A DNA stretch of 6,693 bases. It comes from Bacteroidota bacterium (lineage in GTDB: Bacteria > Bacteroidota > Ignavibacteria > Ignavibacteriales > Ignavibacteriaceae). Shown piece by piece: positions 1 through 3,988 of this stretch; the stretch's first letter is position 1; each line of letters starts with the position of its first letter. The translations under genes were made by a program, and so were the position numbers. The notes below the pieces were generated by a model. It made no database searches. It saw nothing but the letters and a program-made list of their open reading frames with translations, and was not told where the DNA came from. The stretch is from the NCBI GenBank assembly GCA_021796135.1, contig JAJYOQ010000228.1, positions 1-6,693 on the forward strand, read 5' to 3'.

Positions 1-168
1 TAATAAGTAACAGAAATTAGAGCTAATTCTTTAATTATATTTTCAAATTTTATATAATTAGAAAAAGAAATTAAACGATAGACAAAAGGTGTTAAGGCCT
101 AAGTATTAAAATATTATCCCCCTCCTGATGTCTATTTTAATTATAGCATCTTATTAAAATTTTAAAAA

Positions 169-194
169 TGTGGATAACTTTACGGTGTGGATAA
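169..194 (+). promoter_or_regulatory. Two exact DnaA boxes
   Basis: TGTGGATAA occurs at 169-177 and again at 186-194, in the same orientation and 17 bp apart. Its complement TTATCCACA is the classic high-affinity DnaA box. The flanking 1-170 is very AT-rich and contains no credible ORF. A one-mismatch copy in the opposite orientation (TTATCCACT) lies at 651-659. The cluster could be a host-DnaA-dependent origin, or a DnaA-responsive element upstream of the HTH gene. Two sites are suggestive, not proof of an origin. Confidence 0.5.
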
Positions 195-293
195 CGAGGG
201 GTTGATTTTTGTAAAATAATGGTTGGCTTATTTTAAGAATAAAAGATAAAGATTTTTTCGGTTCAAAACAGACCTATTATAAATATCTCATTC

Positions 294-300
294 GGGAGGT
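294..300 (+). promoter_or_regulatory. Strong Shine-Dalgarno site fixing the start at 306
   Basis: GGGAGGT ends 5 nt before the ATG at 306. Such a strong site is rare in this window and favours the start at 306 over the internal in-frame ATG at 369, which has no comparable site. An AT-rich stretch (TATTATAAAT at 275-284) just upstream may hold a -10 element, but no convincing -35 goes with it. Confidence 0.65.
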
Positions 301-305
301 CGTGG

Positions 306-539
306 ATGAGAGAAGAAAACAACTTGAAGGGGGATTTCTGCATTTCTATGATATCCCCGATTTTAAAGATGAAGATTACTAAATTTATTCCAATACATCA
401 ATTTTGCAAGAAAAATAATATATCGCGCCAAAATGTTTATAGATGGATTAGAGAGGGGAAAATAAGTCCTAATAATTATAAAAAGGTAGAGATTAAGGTT
501 AACCGTATAATGATAGCAGAAAATTCTCCTATAAAATAA
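306..539 (+). CDS. Small helix-turn-helix (excisionase/MerR-like) DNA-binding protein
   Basis: This 77-residue protein is mostly one helix-turn-helix domain. Residues 29-52 (PIHQFCKKNN, then ISRQNVYRWIREGKI) read as an HTH whose recognition helix carries the SRQxVYRWIxxGKI pattern. They are followed by a short basic strand (KVEIKVNR), as in excisionase-like and MerR-type small DNA-binding proteins. The first 22 residues have no clear fold and might be dispensable if translation starts at the ATG at 369, but the strong ribosome site upstream supports 306. A GC-rich hairpin follows immediately. A role as excisionase or as a transcriptional regulator of this element is inferred from the fold only; no integrase is in the window. 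Confidence 0.75.
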   Translation: MREENNLKGDFCISMISPILKMKITKFIPIHQFCKKNNISRQNVYRWIREGKISPNNYKKVEIKVNRIMIAENSPIK

Positions 540-540
540 A

Positions 541-568
541 ACCCCCTGCCAATATGGATTTCGGGGGT
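541..568 (+). terminator. Possible hairpin terminator after the HTH gene
   Basis: ACCCCC (541-546) pairs perfectly with GGGGGT (563-568) across a 16-nt loop that itself holds CCA/TGG (549-551 with 555-557). It begins 1 nt after the stop codon of the HTH gene. There is no T-tract, so it is a poor intrinsic terminator and may instead stabilise the 3' end. Confidence 0.35.
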
Positions 569-591
569 ACAAAGTCGCTATCTCTGATTTT

Positions 592-613
592 GAGGTTAGC
601 TTACCTCTTGACT
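592..613 (+). promoter_or_regulatory. Dyad next to a -35-like hexamer
   Basis: GAGGT (592-596) and ACCTC (603-607) form a 16-bp dyad around AGCT, directly abutting TTGACT (608-613), a good -35. No matching -10 is found at 16-18 bp: 632-637 reads GATATA and TATATG at 634-639 is too far. If it is a real promoter, the dyad is a plausible operator for the neighbouring HTH protein. Confidence 0.25.
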
Positions 614-852
614 ATTATAACGAATTGATGCGATATATGTTACATTTGAGTTATCCACTTTTACAATTTATTAAAATATGCTAAACTTATGAATGAAGAA
701 AACGGCTGCGACATAAGAGGGATTAACTTTTATAAAATATCGCACGGCTTGTTATCTTCACTTTACAATTTCCAGAATATCTACTACATTCGCACGATTA
801 TTTCCGTAAGATATATCATTGGAGATAATTTGTGTCGGTGGCTGTGGATATG
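614..852. other. Gene-free stretch
   Basis: Part of the roughly 400-bp gap between the HTH gene and the lysozyme-like gene. Open frames here, including minus-strand ones, lack start signals and family resemblance. It contains a one-mismatch DnaA box at 651-659 and a weak inverted repeat (ATATCT/AGATAT near 777 and 812). GCACG-containing words recur (around 733, 789, 972 and 1024) without forming a regular array. Nothing else can be supported. Confidence 0.5.
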
Positions 853-959
853 GCAGGATTGATTTCCTGCGGGAGAGTAGAATATGTGGTGGCGAAAGCC
901 CTGTTTGGATAATGGTACTATAATTCCAAAAAAGCATGTTCTCTCCCGTAGGCAATCAA
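853..959 (+). promoter_or_regulatory. Nested inverted repeat / candidate structured leader of the lysozyme-like gene
   Basis: Positions 859-877 and 941-959 are complementary at 17 of 19 positions. Inside lie a GGC-GAAA-GCC tetraloop hairpin (891-900) and a TTTGGA/TCCAAA hairpin (904-909 with 925-930). A perfect competing hairpin, GCAGGA (853-858) with TCCTGC (865-870), shares bases with the long stem, so the two are mutually exclusive. The right arm lies inside the first codons of the gene starting at 936. A perfect -10 hexamer TATAAT sits at 919-924 without a clear -35; transcription from it would exclude the left arm. This could be a translational switch or a protein-binding site. Confidence 0.4.
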
Positions 960-1457
960 CAGGGCAGAAATGCACGATGCGAAAGCGGAGATTGCCGAGA
1001 TTTGAAACGCAACTTAAAAATTTCACGCACGATTTTAAGCATAGTAGGGGCGATATGGTTCGTAGCACTGATAATTTTTGTTTATGCAATTCACCTGAAA
1101 AGCTTGCAATACGAGAGCGTGCAATTACGACAATTAACCGAAAAAGAACAAATTTTATTATATTTACAAGATAAGTCTGGAAGCAGGCGAATTTTCAATC
1201 AAGCTAAATGGATTATTGAACATGAAAGTAAATGGAACACGCAAGTAGTAGGAGATGGCGATAAAAAATGTCCATTCACTGGAAAGAAACAAAGAAGTCG
1301 TGGATTGGTTCAAATTTCAGACTGCTATAATTCAAAGATAACCGACGCACAAGCATTTGATTGGAAATTCAGCGTAGATTTTCTGGTAAGTAATTTAAAG
1401 CAGGGGCGAGCTTCGCTATGGAGTAGCTGGAAATTTAGAAGGGTCTGGTTTAGATAG
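936..1457 (+). CDS. Membrane-anchored lysozyme-like / SLT-type lytic transglycosylase
   Basis: This 173-residue protein has a charged N-terminus (1-30), one transmembrane helix (about 31-53, ISRTILSIVG onward), a short helical spacer and a C-terminal lysozyme-like domain (about 82-170). The motif IIEHESKW puts the likely catalytic glutamate at Glu97, followed by the usual Ser. SRGLVQIS (121-128) matches the G-L-x-Q-I motif of SLT transglycosylases, and ITDAQAFDW matches the downstream 'iTdpeAfdp' segment. It would cut peptidoglycan from the outer face of the membrane, for lysis or for DNA entry. ATG 936 is the only ATG in frame and has no Shine-Dalgarno; TTG at 1002 is an alternative. The last residues (RRVWFR) are unusually basic and the stop lies in an inverted repeat, so the 3' end may have been altered. 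Confidence 0.7.
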   Translation: MFSPVGNQQGRNARCESGDCRDLKRNLKISRTILSIVGAIWFVALIIFVYAIHLKSLQYESVQLRQLTEKEQILLYLQDKSGSRRIFNQAKWIIEHESKWNTQVVGDGDKKCPFTGKKQRSRGLVQISDCYNSKITDAQAFDWKFSVDFLVSNLKQGRASLWSSWKFRRVWFR

Positions 1458-1479
1458 CACCTTTACAACTTCGGTCAAT
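1457..1479 (+). repeat. Left inverted repeat framing the coiled-coil gene
   Basis: This 23-bp sequence is the inverted copy of 1954-1976, with 20 of 23 matches. The inner 13 bp (AACTTCGGTCAAT at 1467-1479) are identical. It starts at the last base of the lysozyme-like gene's stop codon and ends 26 bp before the ATG at 1506. Confidence 0.75.
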
Positions 1480-1505
1480 CGTTGTCCATAGGAGACATAA
1501 CAAAT

Positions 1506-1943
1506 ATGACTGATAACCAACAAGCATTTAAAGAAGCTGAAAAAGAGCTTCAAAAAGAAAAAATTGATGAGATAAAACGTATAATGAAGTCCGTCCTTCA
1601 AAAGATACAAAATGAGAAAGAAAGAAAAGAGGAATCTGAAAATAATTTAAGACTTCTTAAAATGGATTTGGAAGATTTAAGAACTGGTAAAATTGATAGA
1701 ATAAAAGAGCGCCACGAAAAATCTAAAAAAGCGGCTGAAATTTCTCCGATAAAAGATAATCAGTTAAACATATTATCAAGCCAATTAAATACTTTGGCAT
1801 TGGTATATAATCCAAGCCTTGGTATATTAGGGGGTAATATATCGGTGAGTGGGGAGAATAATGTAGCATATTGGTCAACCATTACGTCTGGGACATACAT
1901 GGTAGATTGTTCAAATGGTACAGTAAAAGAATTTAATTTCTAA
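1506..1943 (+). CDS. Coiled-coil protein of unknown function
   Basis: This 145-residue protein is not recognised. Residues 5-80 are rich in Glu, Lys, Leu and Ile (for example AEKELQKEKIDEIKRI) and should form a long charged coiled coil. Residues 85-145 change character to short hydrophobic and Gly/Ser/Asn-rich stretches (LGILGGNISVSGENN, then YWSTITSGTYMV), suggesting a small beta domain. There is no signal peptide or membrane segment. The ATG at 1506 has an AGGAG site at 1490-1494, about 11 nt upstream; a TTG at 1482 is in frame but lies on the wrong side of that site. The gene sits alone between inverted repeats, so it could be a separate cassette. The architecture would suit a structural or DNA-associated phage protein, but no function can be assigned. 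Confidence 0.65.
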   Translation: MTDNQQAFKEAEKELQKEKIDEIKRIMKSVLQKIQNEKERKEESENNLRLLKMDLEDLRTGKIDRIKERHEKSKKAAEISPIKDNQLNILSSQLNTLALVYNPSLGILGGNISVSGENNVAYWSTITSGTYMVDCSNGTVKEFNF

Positions 1944-1953
1944 AAGGAAATCT

Positions 1954-1976
1954 ATTGACCGAAGTTTTAAGGGTAC
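1954..1976 (-). repeat. Right inverted repeat framing the coiled-coil gene
   Basis: This is the inverted partner of 1457-1479 (core ATTGACCGAAGTT at 1954-1966). It lies 10 bp after the stop codon at 1943 and directly touches the -35 hexamer of the next promoter (1977). The outer-to-outer span is 520 bp. Confidence 0.75.
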
Positions 1977-2006
1977 TTGACTTTCTTAATCAAACTGTAA
2001 TATAAT
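1977..2006 (+). promoter_or_regulatory. Strong sigma70-type promoter for the structured RNA
   Basis: TTGACT (1977-1982), an 18-bp spacer and a perfect TATAAT (2001-2006). Transcription would start near 2012-2014, exactly where the first arm of the RNA stem begins. Confidence 0.75.
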
Positions 2007-2012
2007 AGGAGT

Positions 2013-2118
2013 ATGTTAAAGTCAGCATCACAATTTAATGTGAGGTCAGAAAAGGGCATGTTGTGCGTTTTTCTGACTTTAACATCACAAGAAGCGTCGC
2101 AGAAATGCGGCGTTTTTT
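2013..2118 (+). ncRNA. Candidate structured small RNA or attenuated leader
   Basis: From the predicted start to the T-tract this is about 105 nt. Positions 2013-2025 pair perfectly with 2073-2085 (13 bp), enclosing a TCACA/TGTGA hairpin (2028-2032 with 2039-2043) and a second hairpin. Positions 2045-2053 can alternatively pair with 2069-2077 (9 bp, extended inward by GCA/TGC), competing for the same CTGAC (2073-2077). GTCAG is present twice (2021-2025 and 2045-2049), which makes the exchange possible. A terminator hairpin closes the unit. It may be a free-standing sRNA or a switchable leader of the replication gene 290 nt further on. A 37-codon frame opens with ATG at 2013, near-leaderless, but the sequence is better explained by base pairing. 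It matches no RNA family I recognise. Confidence 0.6.
2092..2118 (+). terminator. Intrinsic terminator of the structured RNA
   Basis: GCGTCGCA (2094-2101) pairs with TGCGGCGT (2106-2113), including two G-U pairs, around a GAAA tetraloop (2102-2105). AA/TT extends the base of the stem. Six consecutive T residues (2113-2118) follow. This is the clearest rho-independent terminator in the window. Confidence 0.85.
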
Positions 2119-2140
2119 GTCGTTAAAAATTCGTATAGCA

Positions 2141-2280
2141 AGACTAAGCGGGTTCGGAACTCTTAGTATAAATAACTGGTGTCGCTTAAATATTAAGTTT
2201 TATAGGGTGTTGATGCGAAAGCTCGGAAAATGGTTTTGGCGGTTTCCACCGAGCTATTGAATCAGCATCTTATAAGATAA
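2141..2280 (+). other. Further stem-loop cluster upstream of the replication gene
   Basis: Hairpin A: ACTAA (2143-2147) with TTAGT (2163-2167), then GGGTT (2150-2154) with AACTC (2158-2162) around a CGG loop. CTTAA/TTAAG forms a small hairpin near 2184-2196. Hairpin B: AGCTCGG (2220-2226) with CCGAGCT (2249-2255), continued by TGG/CCA (2231-2233 with 2246-2248) and enclosed by GATGC/GCATC (2212-2216 with 2265-2269). The palindrome ATCTTATAAGAT follows. Open frames across it, such as one from GTG 2063, have no start signals and are not convincing. It may extend the RNA upstream of it if the terminator is read through. Confidence 0.45.
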
Positions 2281-2406
2281 AGAATTTTAGAGGAGGGTTT
2301 AATAGGGCTTTGCCAAAGAAATTCAAATTTGCTGTCCGCTATATTATTTAATTATATTTTACTTAGATACTAGTATGGTATTCAATAGTAAAAACCGTCT
2401 GTAATC
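2281..2406 (+). other. AT-rich leader of the replication gene with an orphan Shine-Dalgarno site
   Basis: AGGAGGG at 2291-2297 is a consensus ribosome site but no ATG follows it. The nearest candidate, TTG at 2310, opens only 13 codons. The remainder to 2406 is very AT-rich with stops in all forward frames, including two (2371 and 2389) in the frame of the replication gene. No clear promoter was found. Confidence 0.4.
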
Positions 2407-3084
2407 ATGGATTTATCTAATTATAAAGTTAAAATGAAGCGCATAGCCGGAGAAAATGGGACTTGTTGGATGTCCATTGAAAACCTTAAAAAAAGATGCG
2501 GTATCGGACACGAAAGATTGAAAAAGTCCATTAAATATCTTTTAGAGCATAAATGGATAGATTTTGTCGGTAAAAAAGAAGTAGAAACACGAGGAGGAAG
2601 GCAATTTGTAAATGAATATAGGATAAACGATTTATGGAAAATGAATGTTAATTTTTATGAAGGGGGGTCGCCACAGGAAGCCCTTCCTAATAAAGTACAA
2701 AGGGGGGTCGTAGAAGGGGGGTCGCCACAGGACGTAAAGAAGAACCATATTAAAGAAGAACCTAATAAAGAAGATATAACTTTTGAACAATGGTTTGATT
2801 TAGAAGTTAAAATACCCAATAACACATATTTACCCTTATTATTAGAAGAAAGAAAAAAATTTATTGAGTACTGGACTGCCCAAAATATCGGAGATAAAAA
2901 AATGGCGTGGGAATTAGCCGCCGCCAAAAACAGAAATAAGAAATTTTATATGAAATTGCGTTGGAATACTTGGACAAGAAATGTAGAAACACGAATGAAA
3001 CAACCGGAATTTAAAAAAGAACCAAGGTCGTCCGGTAGTGGAATGTCATCTATAGCCGATTATATTAAAACTAAACAAAACTAA
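2407..3084 (+). CDS. Phage replication initiator / replisome organiser-like protein
   Basis: This 225-residue protein has three parts. Residues 1-60 form a winged helix-turn-helix (GTCWMSIENLKKRCG, then RLKKSIKYLLEHKWID), a DNA-binding fold typical of the N-termini of phage replication initiators. Residues 80-122 are a linker with GGSPQ twice (86-90 and 104-108). Residues 125-198 form a helical C-terminal domain with FIEYWTAQ...KMAWELA...WNTWTRN. The W-x-x-W-x-x-N style ending is characteristic of phage and prophage replication proteins of the DnaD/O-like class. It would bind origin DNA and recruit host helicase. ATG 2407 is the first start after in-frame stops and has no Shine-Dalgarno. The family assignment rests on architecture seen by eye. 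Confidence 0.72.
   Translation: MDLSNYKVKMKRIAGENGTCWMSIENLKKRCGIGHERLKKSIKYLLEHKWIDFVGKKEVETRGGRQFVNEYRINDLWKMNVNFYEGGSPQEALPNKVQRGVVEGGSPQDVKKNHIKEEPNKEDITFEQWFDLEVKIPNNTYLPLLLEERKKFIEYWTAQNIGDKKMAWELAAAKNRNKKFYMKLRWNTWTRNVETRMKQPEFKKEPRSSGSGMSSIADYIKTKQN
2659..2732 (+). repeat. G-rich direct repeats in the initiator gene (candidate iterons/origin)
   Basis: A perfect 20-bp direct repeat, GAAGGGGGGTCGCCACAGGA, lies at 2659-2678 and 2713-2732. A third shorter copy (AAGGGGGGTCG) lies at 2700-2710. The copies encode the linker between the DNA-binding and C-terminal domains. The following ~100 bp are A/T-rich. Repeats in the linker coding region next to an AT-rich block are how lambda-type origins are built inside gene O, so this is a plausible replication origin. 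Confidence 0.5.
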
Positions 3085-3086
3085 TT

Positions 3087-3244
3087 ATGACAGAATGTAT
3101 AATAGTAACAGTTTATTGGGCAGTCGTATTTATTATTAGGGAACTTTTAATGGGTAACTACGAAAGTAGCACGTTAAGTTTTCAATAGGTATTGTGATAT
3201 CAGTATTAATAATAAGCATTATAAGAATTTTATTTAAATTTTAA
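3087..3244 (+). pseudogene. Two-TM small protein interrupted by a frameshift
   Basis: ATG 3087, 2 nt after the replication gene's stop, opens 33 codons (MTECIIVTVYWAVVFIIREL onward) ending at TAG 3186-3188. The -1 frame continues from TCA 3182 to a stop at 3242-3244 and encodes another hydrophobic helix (SIGIVISVLIISIIRILF). Read through the run TTTT at 3179-3182, the two halves give one protein of about 52 residues with two membrane helices. This could be a one-base deletion, a sequencing error or a -1 frameshift, since Phe-TTT can re-pair on TTT. A CTAC-GAAA-GTAG hairpin lies just upstream (3158-3169). Confidence 0.45.
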
Positions 3245-3262
3245 AAAACTAAAATAGAAACT

Positions 3263-3355
3263 ATGAAATACTCAGTATGTAAAAACGAAAGACCAGATTA
3301 TTTGGAATTAAGTCCCCATATAATCGCAGAAGCCAAAAGAGTGGGAATGCGATAA
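3263..3355 (+). CDS. 30-residue hypothetical protein
   Basis: ATG 3263 encodes a 30-residue peptide (MKYSVCKNERPDYLELSPHI onward) ending at TAA 3353-3355. There is no Shine-Dalgarno and no recognised family. The codon use and residue mix look protein-like, but it sits among shortened genes and may itself be the N-terminal remnant of a longer one. Confidence 0.3.
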   Translation: MKYSVCKNERPDYLELSPHIIAEAKRVGMR

Positions 3356-3394
3356 CGCCTGATATACCAAAAGAGATTTGTAAATAAAATTATT

Positions 3395-3562
3395 ATGGAA
3401 ATAAATAAAATAATAACAGGAGATTGTATAGAAAAACTCAAAGAATTGCCCGATAACTCCATTGAATCGGTAGTGACTGATCCTCCCTACGAACTCGGAT
3501 TTATGGGAAAATTGCCGAATCAAGAATTAACTCTATCCCAAATAATTTATTTTAATTTATGA
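3395..3562 (+). pseudogene. Truncated DNA methyltransferase (N4/N6, DPPY motif)
   Basis: The 55-residue frame begins IITGDCIEKLKELPDNSIES, then VVTDPPYELGFMGK. This is the N-terminus of phage-type DNA methyltransferases with catalytic motif IV DPPY (residues 29-32). Full-length members run to more than 150 residues with the SAM-binding FxGxG region downstream. Here the homology ends at residue 39, the next 16 residues are unrelated and a TGA stop follows. It lacks the AdoMet-binding part and cannot be an active enzyme. An internal deletion that kept the start is the simplest explanation. The stop overlaps the next ATG by 4 bp, as between intact genes here. Confidence 0.65.
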
Positions 3563-3621
3563 AATACCAGATAATTTATGCCGATCCGCAGGTGCAGATG
3601 AGATTAAAGAAGAGACAATAA
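3559..3621 (+). pseudogene. MT-A70-like methyltransferase stub
   Basis: A 20-residue frame starts MKYQIIYADP, the standard opening of phage MT-A70-type adenine methyltransferases, in which DPPW follows at once. Here the second Pro and the Trp are missing (DPQV) and the frame stops at 3619-3621. The +1 frame continues with RSAGADEIKEETIINF to a stop near 3636, which looks like a protein C-terminus. The site may therefore be the joint of an internal deletion. Confidence 0.4.
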
Positions 3622-3661
3622 TCAATTTTTAACCAACCATTAATCTTCAATCCGTATAGTA

Positions 3662-3690
3662 TTGACTTTAAAAACAGCTTGCCGTATAAT
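3662..3690 (+). promoter_or_regulatory. Consensus promoter giving a leaderless mRNA
   Basis: TTGACT (3662-3667), a 17-bp spacer and a perfect TATAAT (3685-3690). The ATG at 3698 begins 7 nt after the -10, so the transcript should start at or next to the start codon. The spacer holds ACAGCTTGCCGT (3674-3685), nearly the same as in the next promoter. Confidence 0.8.
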
Positions 3691-3697
3691 AGAAAAT

Positions 3698-3835
3698 ATG
3701 GAAAATAAAATGACAATTACGGAATTTGCTCGTAAAGGGGGTAACGCAGTTAAGAAAAAATACGGTAAAAAATATTTTAAGGAATTGGCAAAAAAATCAG
3801 TCAAAGCAAGGAGTGCTAAAAAACCGCATAAATAA
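3698..3835 (+). CDS. Small basic 'KGG'-type protein
   Basis: This 45-residue, strongly basic protein begins MENKMTITEFARKGGNAVKK and continues KYGKKYFKELAKKS. The ARKGGNAxxKKYGKxYFxELAKKS pattern resembles the short GGxA/K-Y-G repeats of KGG-type stress proteins and similar small proteins on mobile elements of uncultured bacteria. A nucleic-acid-binding role is likely from its charge but unproven. The promoter implies leaderless translation from 3698; a second ATG at 3710 is in frame. It is too short for many gene finders, but its own promoter and repeat-like composition support it. Confidence 0.65.
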   Translation: MENKMTITEFARKGGNAVKKKYGKKYFKELAKKSVKARSAKKPHK

Positions 3836-3850
3836 AGGACTTTTACCCTC

Positions 3851-3880
3851 TTGACAAACGGCTTGCCGTTGATATATACT
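3851..3880 (+). promoter_or_regulatory. Strong promoter with a dyad in the spacer
   Basis: Perfect TTGACA (3851-3856), an 18-bp spacer and TATACT (3875-3880, 5 of 6). The spacer contains the dyad AACGGC-TT-GCCGTT (3857-3870), an obvious repressor-site candidate. Transcription would start near 3887 and serve the membrane-protein gene at 3989. Confidence 0.75.
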
Positions 3881-3890
3881 TAATACATAA

Positions 3891-3950
3891 GATAGTTTAA
3901 CCCTACCCCACAAATACCAAATTGTACAAGGTGTCTGGGAACAAACTATC
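3891..3950 (+). promoter_or_regulatory. 5'-terminal stem-loop of the leader
   Basis: GATAGTTT (3891-3898) pairs with AAACTATC (3943-3950). Inside, CCC (3901-3903) can pair with GGG (3937-3939) and CAC (3909-3911) with GTG (3931-3933). GATAGT occurs a third time at 3961. The stem lies within a few bases of the predicted transcript start, leaving a structured leader of about 100 nt before the ATG at 3989. It may protect the 5' end or regulate translation. Confidence 0.5.
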
Positions 3951-3988
3951 TAAGTAATCGGATAGTCAAAATAAAAGGTCGCCAATCA

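Noticed and set aside
116..145. Minus-strand extended -10 (TGCTATAAT) and ribosome-site-like GGAGGGGG pointing left
   Set aside because: No ATG or GTG follows on the minus strand to the window edge, and the TTG candidate stops after four codons, so no gene can be supported. A gene beyond the left edge cannot be judged.
884..1174. 96-codon + frame overlapping the lysozyme-like gene
   Set aside because: It is a shadow frame: the other frame has a TM helix and SLT motifs, this one has neither and no start signal.
2148..2165. GGGTTCGGAACTC resembling a tRNA T-arm
   Set aside because: The pairing gives a 3-nt loop rather than a 7-nt T-loop, and no acceptor, D or anticodon arm can be built around it.
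2063..2260. 65-codon open frame through the hairpin region
   Set aside because: It starts with GTG inside an RNA stem, has no ribosome site, crosses the terminator, and its composition follows the hairpins rather than a protein.
2655..2927. 90-codon minus-strand frame inside the replication gene
   Set aside because: It is opposite a well-supported gene and has no start signal; its apparent Cys/Gly/Asp/Pro repeats are just the complement of the G-rich direct repeats.
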